Below are positions 30,611 through 37,321 of a stretch of 37,321 nucleotides of DNA, one piece after another. The DNA lies in NCBI GenBank assembly GCA_025603075.1, contig MU626446.1:1-37321 (forward strand), written 5' to 3'. The translations under genes were made by a program, and so were the position numbers. The DNA comes from Neoconidiobolus thromboides FSU 785 (lineage: Eukaryota; Entomophthoromycota; Entomophthoromycetes; Entomophthorales; Neoconidiobolaceae). Each line of letters begins with the position of its first letter. Positions within the stretch are counted from its first letter, which is position 1. The notes under the pieces are model-generated. The model searched no databases. It was given only the letters and a program-made list of their open reading frames with translations, and was not told where the DNA came from.

Positions 30611-32266
30611 TTAAATAAGTTGGACTAAGTTTGGATGTTGATCCCAGCGTACACCATTACGATATTCGCTATGATTAATGAAGGTATTAGGAGCTAACAA
30701 GAAAGACAGAGTATTAAAGTTTTGTTTAAAAATCCATTGCAATTGCTTTTCATCTTGAACGGCCATAAAAGGATCGGATTTATTCATAGGATTAATGAAT
30801 ATTAAAATCATATGTTTTAATCTTCTAAGAGGTACCCCGTGTTGACTAAAATTAACGATACAATCGTTCAAAATACCTTTTAAGGTACTATGATAGATAT
30901 TTATTTTTATTTCTAAATGTAACATATGATTTAACATTATTTTCGCTGTCCTCTCTTCACGAATAACTAAACGATTATGGTTTATATGTGAATACGTTGT
31001 ATGACTTTTCTTTAATTTAGGCTTTGGAGGAGCCTTCTCTTCATTGTATAAATTTAAACTGACATCTTTATCCCATAAATCTTTTTTCATTATTTTCTTG
31101 AATTCAGCTTGAAGAGGTGTTTCCAAATACTCACTCATATTTGCAAAGGTCTTATGCTTTGCAATACCATCCTTCTTTTTAATATTTGATCCATTAAAAT
31201 CTATAAAATTATAATCATCGGTATCATTTAATACAGTAGTGCCATCGTTACTATCGATTGTTTGGATTTCTTCTTCTTTTAATTTTAGAGTTGGCTCATC
31301 TAAGCTCAAGAGTCCTTGGTAATTAGATTCATCCAAAATAAACACAGTTTCTTCCAATTCAAAGCAAAATTCAATATCACTCAAATTGTCTAATTTAATA
31401 CTGTTTAATAAAATACGATTTTTTATACCTCTAATTAACTTTTCATATTCCATGTCTTTATTTACAATCCATTGAATCTCATCACCGTTAAGTAATATTC
31501 TTAGATTAGCAACATTACTTTCTTTGACACTTGTTTTCTTTTTGATATCGCGAAAAGATTTGCTTCTTGATAATTTTCCTTTGATACTGAGCATTGATTT
31601 ACTTTTGATCAGCTTTGGCTTCTCTATCTCCTCAGGCTGGGCTTGGTCTGAAGCACTTCGAGTCATATTTACCGGTAGTAACTTTGAAATTATGGACTTA
31701 TTTCTAGGTAGCACATCATCTAGATTTAGTTCTGTTTTACTTCGGATTAAAGGAGGCATAACCTCCGAATCTACTATTTTAACTGGAAGTTGAGTTGAGT
31801 TTTGCTTCACTTTTTCCTTTTCCTTTTCCTTCAAATTAGGATTAGAAAACCTTCTTAATAATTTAGAAGTCCAACTAGTACGCTTTTCAGGTTTAATATC
31901 ATCACTTTTAATACTTTGTAATCTTTTGTCTTTGATGATTTTGTGCTTTTTGAAGAATTCACTAACATCTTGTTTATAATCTTTTAACGCAGTTAATAAA
32001 TTTATACTCAAAGTGAATACCTCTTCTAAATCATCTTCTAGTTGAAAATTATCTTTTAATTCATTGAAATCTGAGTCATCCAATATAGTTATTAAACTAA
32101 TTATTTGTTCAACGCTACGATCAATTTCATACAAACTATGCTGAGACTCCCCAATTTGTTTAACTTCTAATGAGACTTTAATCTCTTCCTTTTCCAAATA
32201 TGTTTCTAATACCCTTGCTTGCAGTGTATCATTGATCTCTTGCCATTCATATTTTTTGCCCGCCAT
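30611..32266 (-). CDS. Unrecognised 551-aa protein, intronless, possible ubiquitin/PB1-like segments
   Basis: I do not recognise the family. The N-terminal ~115 residues are mostly helical and acidic. Residues 120-250 are basic and Ser/Lys/Arg-rich with repeated RSKS-type motifs (IRSKTEL, IKSKSML, SRSKSFRDIKKK), which look like kinase target sites. Residues 253-320 (NLRILLNGDEIQWIVNK ... FCFELEETVFILDES) have the pattern of a PB1 or ubiquitin-like beta-grasp fold: a basic first half, then an acidic stretch. A second block near the C-terminus (LEIKINIYHSTLKGILNDC ... FMAVQDEKQLQWIFKQ) shows a similar rhythm. The single long frame, balanced composition and AT-rich flanks argue for a real gene. 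Both fold assignments are inference. Confidence 0.75.
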   Translation of the reverse strand: MAGKKYEWQEINDTLQARVLETYLEKEEIKVSLEVKQIGESQHSLYEIDRSVEQIISLITILDDSDFNELKDNFQLEDDLEEVFTLSINLLTALKDYKQDVSEFFKKHKIIKDKRLQSIKSDDIKPEKRTSWTSKLLRRFSNPNLKEKEKEKVKQNSTQLPVKIVDSEVMPPLIRSKTELNLDDVLPRNKSIISKLLPVNMTRSASDQAQPEEIEKPKLIKSKSMLSIKGKLSRSKSFRDIKKKTSVKESNVANLRILLNGDEIQWIVNKDMEYEKLIRGIKNRILLNSIKLDNLSDIEFCFELEETVFILDESNYQGLLSLDEPTLKLKEEEIQTIDSNDGTTVLNDTDDYNFIDFNGSNIKKKDGIAKHKTFANMSEYLETPLQAEFKKIMKKDLWDKDVSLNLYNEEKAPPKPKLKKSHTTYSHINHNRLVIREERTAKIMLNHMLHLEIKINIYHSTLKGILNDCIVNFSQHGVPLRRLKHMILIFINPMNKSDPFMAVQDEKQLQWIFKQNFNTLSFLLAPNTFINHSEYRNGVRWDQHPNLVQLI

Positions 32267-33462
32267 AATTTGATTACTGTAGTATTAATAATTGAAAATT
32301 AAATTCTATATAATGTTCACATTTTATATTAAATTAGTTTTTTAACTTTAGCTGAATAATTTTGTTCCTATACCTTTTTTAGGTGGTTCGAAGTAATGTG
32401 GTTTATTATTGTCATCTTGCTTGCTCCTCTCAAATCAATTAGCCAATATCGCCATTTCTCCTTGAAATTCATTTCTATCACTTTAATTGGCTGGATTGCA
32501 AGGGTTTAATTTATTATTAATTTATTGTTGATAGATAGTTTGGCCTTTGCAAAAATAAGTCAATAATTAAAGTTTATTTATAGTTAATTTATAATTTTAT
32601 TAATAGCTTATCCTTGACTTGCATTCATCCAATCTTATTTTTGATTTTCTTTGCTTTTGAGTTTACAAAACATCTGTACAACTACCATAAACACCTTTCA
32701 ATATTTTTAAATAGACTAACGACTCAATTAAAGCCACGTTTAAGTTGATCTATCCTGTTTCTTATCATTTAATTCGTTTTATTGAGCTTAGTTTAAGTAG
32801 ATTTTAAAGAATATTTTAGAGACTACTGTTCTTGAGCTACAAAAGGTGTAAATAGAACACTAAAAAGCGTATATTTGATTTTAATTATTTTGAAAACAAT
32901 AATAAAAAGATCACAATAACCGAAGGATCTTTAATTATGTTTTAATATTTAAAAGTAAATCTTTAAATGATTTTCACCCAGCATTTTGTTTTTTGAGACA
33001 GAACAAAATCGAAAATTTAATTTATTACTGCTCATAACGAATAGTATTAAAATTGACGCAAATAAATTAGCATTAATCAAAGTTTTAAATATGATCTGAA
33101 CTTTTAAAATTATTAAGATTTTTTATAAAAAAACATTTAAAGAGTAAAGCATGTAGGTGTTGATATTAAGATTTTAGTAAAAGAAAGTTGCGTAAATGTT
33201 ATAAATACCTTACATTGAGCTATTTTATAAGTGAAACCATGCTATTAAATATTTTCAAACATCTACAGTATTAAACAGTATAAAATTCGACCTTTAAGAG
33301 TGTTTTGATATTGAAATTTTTAAGAAGCTTTAGCTTAGATTTAAAATAATAACTTTTATTGAATAGTTTAATTAGTTATCTATATAATAAGAAATATTGT
33401 GTAAAGGAAAAGCTTTTAAACGAAAGACTTTTAAGAGAACGACTTTCTAAAAGAAAAACTTT
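32267..33462. other. AT-rich spacer with two CCAAT-type boxes upstream of the 551-aa gene
   Basis: No gene is seen. AGCCAAT at 32441-32447 and ATTGGCT at 32486-32492 are opposing CCAAT boxes, 175-226 bp upstream of the 551-aa gene's start, a plausible position for the fungal CCAAT-binding complex. The right end carries a 16-bp tandem repeat (33404-33482). Confidence 0.4.
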
Positions 33463-33482
33463 TTAGAGGAAAGATTTTTTAC
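33404..33482. repeat. Degenerate 16-bp tandem repeat, about five units
   Basis: Successive units resemble AAAGGAAAAGCTTTTAAACG, GAAAGACTTTTAAGAG, AACGACTTTCTAAAAG, AAAAACTTTTTAGAGG and AAAGATTTTTT with a period of about 16. The array runs through the stop codon (33463-33465) of the DUF3020 gene, so the repeat supplies the last codons and the 3' UTR. Confidence 0.7.
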
Positions 33483-34227
33483 AGACATATTGTGCGCCTT
33501 TAAAGTTCCAATCGTTTAAAATACGTTGGATAGTAAGGTCTACGCTTGATGTTGTTTTTGGCTCCAAAAGTAACGATTTATCAACTTGTTTAGATCCAAC
33601 TATGAAATAAAATTAGCAATGAATTTTTTATAATAAAGGCATGTACCATTTAGAACTGAATCTAAAGTAGGAAGGTTACATTCTAGATTTTTAGATTCGA
33701 TATTAAAATCGATTTCTTTATTACTATGCAAAGTTTTGCAATGCCCCTTTTTTAACTCCCTTAATCTACGTCTTTCGTTACGGCGTTTAATTTCAAGTTC
33801 AATAAATTGTCTTTTTTCAATAGAGTCATTAGGACCGAAACGCTCTTTAGCAACTCTGTATACACGACATCTAGTGTCATTTTCTTTATCTAAAACAATG
33901 AATAAATGATCAAAATGAACTTGATTGAATAGTTACTTTTTTCTTTATTTAGTGCCCGCCATTTTCTCATTCTTTCAGCAGTTTCTTTTCTTTTGGTTGG
34001 GTTTTTTTGATGACCATCTTCTTTATCACCAGTTATTGGTGACGTTGGTAATGAACTATGACTAGTACTGGTATGTATACTCATACTTAATATTGGTGTC
34101 TTTATTGATTTAGCATTACGCATTAATCCTAAATTGAATACATTAGTTACTTGTCAATTAAAAGTAAATAGCAATTACCATTGTCTTGATATAAAGTATC
34201 TCTTATGAATGAACGACAATTTTCCAT
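33463..34227 (-). CDS. DUF3020-domain fungal nuclear protein (putative transcription regulator)
   Basis: Four exons (34227-34179, 34128-33937, 33889-33647, 33599-33463; introns 50, 47 and 47 nt) encode 206 aa. Residues 64-115 match the fungal DUF3020 domain: KETAERMRKWRALNKEKNKEN, then DTRCRVYRVAKERFGPNDS and EIKRRNERRRLRELKK. The domain is assembled only after removing the second intron, which splits KEKN. DUF3020 occurs in fungal proteins annotated as transcription factors and is very basic, fitting nuclear nucleic-acid binding. A Ser/Thr/Pro-rich segment precedes it (SIHTSTSHSSLPTSPITG). The C-terminal exon ends ...FKGAQYVCKKSFL and overlaps a tandem repeat. The ATG at 34227 opens a 49-nt first exon; a more upstream start is not excluded. 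Confidence 0.82.
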
Positions 34228-35875
34228 AATATTATTATTATCAAAATAATAATGAAATTATTCTATTTCTTTAGTGACAGAAAAGAATTAGTTGTATAAA
34301 AAGTAAATGAAAGCGATATTGATAAGGTTAAATATTATAAGTCTAAATTCTAAATGATCAACTTTTGAAAATATATTGTTGATCAATATATACAAAAATT
34401 ATAAAAATTGATCCTAATAAAAATCATCAATGACTTGGTTTTATACTTTATATAATTTAACAAAAAATACTTAAAAACATTATTCCAATTTGATACATTT
34501 CATTATAACAAGTTGATGACTATTATATTAACTTTTTAAAGTTAATCCTTTTTATAGAACTCGTTTTTATTTCAATATTTATTCTTTATCATTCCCCCTA
34601 CATAGTCAGTCTATTAACAAATTGGGGTAATTTATTTGAATTCAACTTGATAAACTTAATTAAAACGTTTCATATCGTAGAAATATACTTAATTTAAGGA
34701 TTTCATTGGCTTAATGTTCCTGCCTTCTTTTTGTTTTATATTAATTTATTATTGGCTTTTATTCTACCCCTTTTTTTTCCTTTGATCAGGGGTTTTTACA
34801 GTTAAATTTACTACAATGAATCCACTTTTGAAAATAGCTGTAAACTTTTGCCTATAATTCACTTTTGTATACCAGATTTAATTCTTTAGATTGTTTTGGG
34901 TAGTAACAATTAATAAAGGATATGGGTTATAGACTTTGAAATTATCTAAGCCAAATTTATTTTATAGTATAACTTCCTTATAAAGATTTAGTCTTTCTTT
35001 ATCTCAACACTAAACTTAGTATAACTAACTTTTTAAATTGCCCTCATTTTAACAATATAGGTTTTATTTAGCCTTGAAAAATGACTTATACATCAAGATG
35101 AAACATAAATAGACTTTAAAGCTTTATAATATATAACTAAATTTAAATATTAAAGCAATTATTAATAATATAAATAAGCAGTGTTTTTAAAACATAAAAT
35201 TTACTTTATGAGGTTATTGAATTATATGGTATAGTAAGTTGTAGCCCAATAAGTTACTCGATTTATTTTAAAAGTAATTAACAATTTTTAGTTATTTTTA
35301 GGAATAAAAATAGTAATTTACCTTAATAAAATTTATTTTTAAATATTTTCCATCCTTTTACCTTATTACAGCTCGTATTAGGGCTAAATCTATAGCTTTA
35401 GTCAAATTTTGTATGGTAAAGGGTATATAAAACAGTTTCTTTAAAGTCAAAAGACTATATTTTAAATTACGCTTTTTAATTAAAACTTGATAACTATATT
35501 ATCATAACTTAACTAATAATAGTAAATAGATACTTTGTTTTTATTTTATTTTATTTTATTATTTATTTGCCAAATAATGACTTAATGTAATTCAAAACAT
35601 GAACTTCAATATTTCTAAACTTTTATTGCATTTATCAATATACAATCATTGGATTAAAGTAATATTTGAAATTATTATTACTTTACTTTAGTATTATGGA
35701 TTTATTTATTTTATTATTTTAATTATTAGAGTAATTACAATAAATATATTATTTGATTGTAATAAGCCTATTTAATATTAATTCATCTAAATAGAAACAA
35801 ATTAGATATAATAAAGAAACCATATTGAATTGTTTTATGACTTAAAGTAATTAATATACAATATTTTTATTATAT

Positions 35876-35972
35876 GAGGATGCATTTCTGTGTTTAAAAA
35901 TTTTACTACCAAATTTTCCACTCAAATAGTGCTTAAAAGATGGAAAAAGTGATAAAGTTAAAAAAACACCTC
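35876..35972 (-). repeat. Dispersed ~100-bp inverted-repeat element, copy E (probable MITE)
   Basis: In plus-strand order it begins GAGGATGCATTTCTGTG and ends AAAAAAACACCTC. It is flanked by TATAT on both sides, a possible target-site duplication. The core has TTTTCCACTCAAATAGTGC then TTAAAAGATGGAAAAA. Confidence 0.85.
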
Positions 35973-37221
35973 TATATCATGGATATAGTTAAAAAACATT
36001 GAGACAGACTGAAGCAAAAAAAATTTAATAACGATTTAGAACAAAAGTGAACAAAATTGAAAATTTTTCTAATATTGTTTTAGATTTTATTTATTTGCTA
36101 AAAATTGTATTATTTTTTACTCCGATTTGTTGAAATTTTTCTTTACTATATCCGTAGTGTAATATAAATACTAAATTAATAAATAAAAACTGATCATACT
36201 TTGAATTGTAAAATATTGCTTTGTCAGCTCCATGATTGATTATAACATATAAATTATAACCAAATTAATTATAAGACTATAATTAGTTTTATAAACAAAT
36301 TAAGTGATTATTACATTATAACTAATTATAAAGCTGATAAAGCGATACATTACAGTATAAATATGAATTAAATTTTAAAACTATTTTTATTAAATTTTTA
36401 ATAAAAATACCCAGTTATAAAACGGTATTAAAAAGTTCTAATAAAATAAAAATATTCAGTTTAGCTGAGATTAAAGCAATATAAATAAACAGAGTAAAAA
36501 TAAGTTATAAAATTAAACATAGTTTAAAGAAAAATCAAATATTTAAATATATTTTAAAGCTATTTAAACTCAAACCTAAATTTAAAAATAAGCTTTTTTT
36601 TAATAACAAATTATTATGTATAATACTGTACTATTGTAGGCTATATTGCTTAAGTATCAATGTTTATTTGATACTGTTTATACTTAATTTATTGATATAA
36701 ATTATTAATATTTGATAACTGATGTAATACTACTTTATTTTAAAGTTTTATATAATATTTAATATATAGGCTTTGTTTTAATGAAAACAATAAAACAAGT
36801 TCATAATAATGTAAATAAACGAATAAATAAAAAGTAATGTAAAAATACTTATCATTGTTTATTTAAACAAATATCTTTTTTTAAAAATATACTCTTTAAG
36901 TAGGAGTTATTAATTTAAAAGATAGTTAAAAAATGAAAATACTATAAAATTATTTTATCATTAAAATATTAACACTAAAATAATTATAAAATATTATTTT
37001 CTTTACTTGTATAGGATTTTTAGATGGAAAATAATTAAATTACTTAAGTATACAGGTGTAAGAGGAAATACCAATAGATATTATGGGGGTGATATAAAAA
37101 ACAATAAAAATAATAAAATTTATTAAAAGTATAAATAATTAACTTCAAAGGCGAAACCAGTTGTTTTTGATTTAATTTTGTACTTTATCATTAATGTTTT
37201 TATTTAATCCTGATAACATTT

Positions 37222-37319
37222 GGGGATGTATTTTTGTGTTTAAGAATTTTGCTAACAAATTTTCGCTTTAAATAGTACTTAAAAAATGGAAAAATAATGG
37301 AGTCAAAAAAAACACTCCC
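37222..37319 (-). repeat. Dispersed ~100-bp inverted-repeat element, copy F (probable MITE), at window edge
   Basis: It begins GGGGATGTATTTTTGTG and ends AAAAAACACTCCC just before the window ends. It is nearly complete and closely resembles copies C and D at its termini. Confidence 0.85.
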
Positions 37320-37321
37320 AT

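Larger units (their letters stand above)
34228..37321. other. 3.1-kb strongly AT-rich region with two dispersed repeats, no gene seen
   Basis: This lies upstream of the DUF3020 gene. All frames are closed within short distances. It contains simple TTTTA/ATTTT runs (for example about 35538-35570) and copies E (35876-35972) and F (37222-37319) of the dispersed repeat, about 1.25 kb apart in the same orientation. No tRNA-like B box or other RNA gene was recognised. Confidence 0.65.

Noticed and set aside
31524-31793. Plus-strand 89-codon frame
   Set aside because: Antisense to the RSKS-rich region of the 551-aa protein.

Overview
This window is nuclear DNA from a fungus. It is very AT-rich by eye. 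It carries 15 protein-coding genes (one cut off at the left edge), most of them split by short GT-AG introns (40 to 105 nt; 45 introns placed by reading frame and homology, plus one less certain). The gene set is fungal: a GH72 beta-1,3-glucanosyltransferase with an X8 domain, a KIN1/KIN2-type polarity kinase, peroxin-3, an 'up-regulated during septation' (Uds1) protein, a DUF3020 protein and a fungal-specific transcription-factor domain. The AT bias, intron density and long AT-rich spacers suit an early-diverging filamentous fungus. An Entomophthoromycotina member such as a Conidiobolus-like species is my best guess, but this is inference only.

Layout, left to right: GH72 3' part (+, 3-1139); intronless arylamine N-acetyltransferase (-, 2126-3211); an orphan gene (-, 4324-5162); a 2.8 kb gene-poor spacer with two copies of a small dispersed repeat and decayed fragments; RPC34, an RNA polymerase III subunit (-, 7937-9199), diverging across only 91 bp from RTR1/RPAP2, a Pol II CTD phosphatase (+, 9291-11120); cytosolic Trp-tRNA synthetase (-, 11202-13012); intronless NSUN4/NSUN3-like m5C methyltransferase (-, 13549-14724); PEX3 (+, 15109-16666); a spacer with another repeat copy and a possible retrotransposon relic; SSL1, a TFIIH subunit (+, 17974-19648); a fungal transcription-factor-domain protein without a zinc cluster (-, 19716-21185); a Pro/Gln/Tyr-rich CYSTM-like protein (-, 21645-22071); KIN1/2 kinase (-, 23619-26392); cyclin L (-, 27309-28215); Uds1 protein (+, 29080-30537); an unrecognised 551-aa protein (-, 30611-32266); a DUF3020 protein (-, 33463-34227); and about 3.1 kb of AT-rich DNA with two more repeat copies, the last reaching the window edge.

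The genes do not form one pathway; they are ordinary housekeeping and morphogenesis genes. Several happen to serve transcription (RPC34, RTR1, SSL1, cyclin L), and three concern growth, septation or wall (GH72, KIN1, Uds1). Tail-to-tail pairs are very close (67 to 81 bp). The most distinctive new signal is a family of six copies of a ~97-100 bp non-coding repeat with imperfect terminal inverted repeats and nested internal palindromes, found only in intergenic DNA: a probable MITE family. I found no CRISPR array, tRNA, rRNA or bacterial-type feature.
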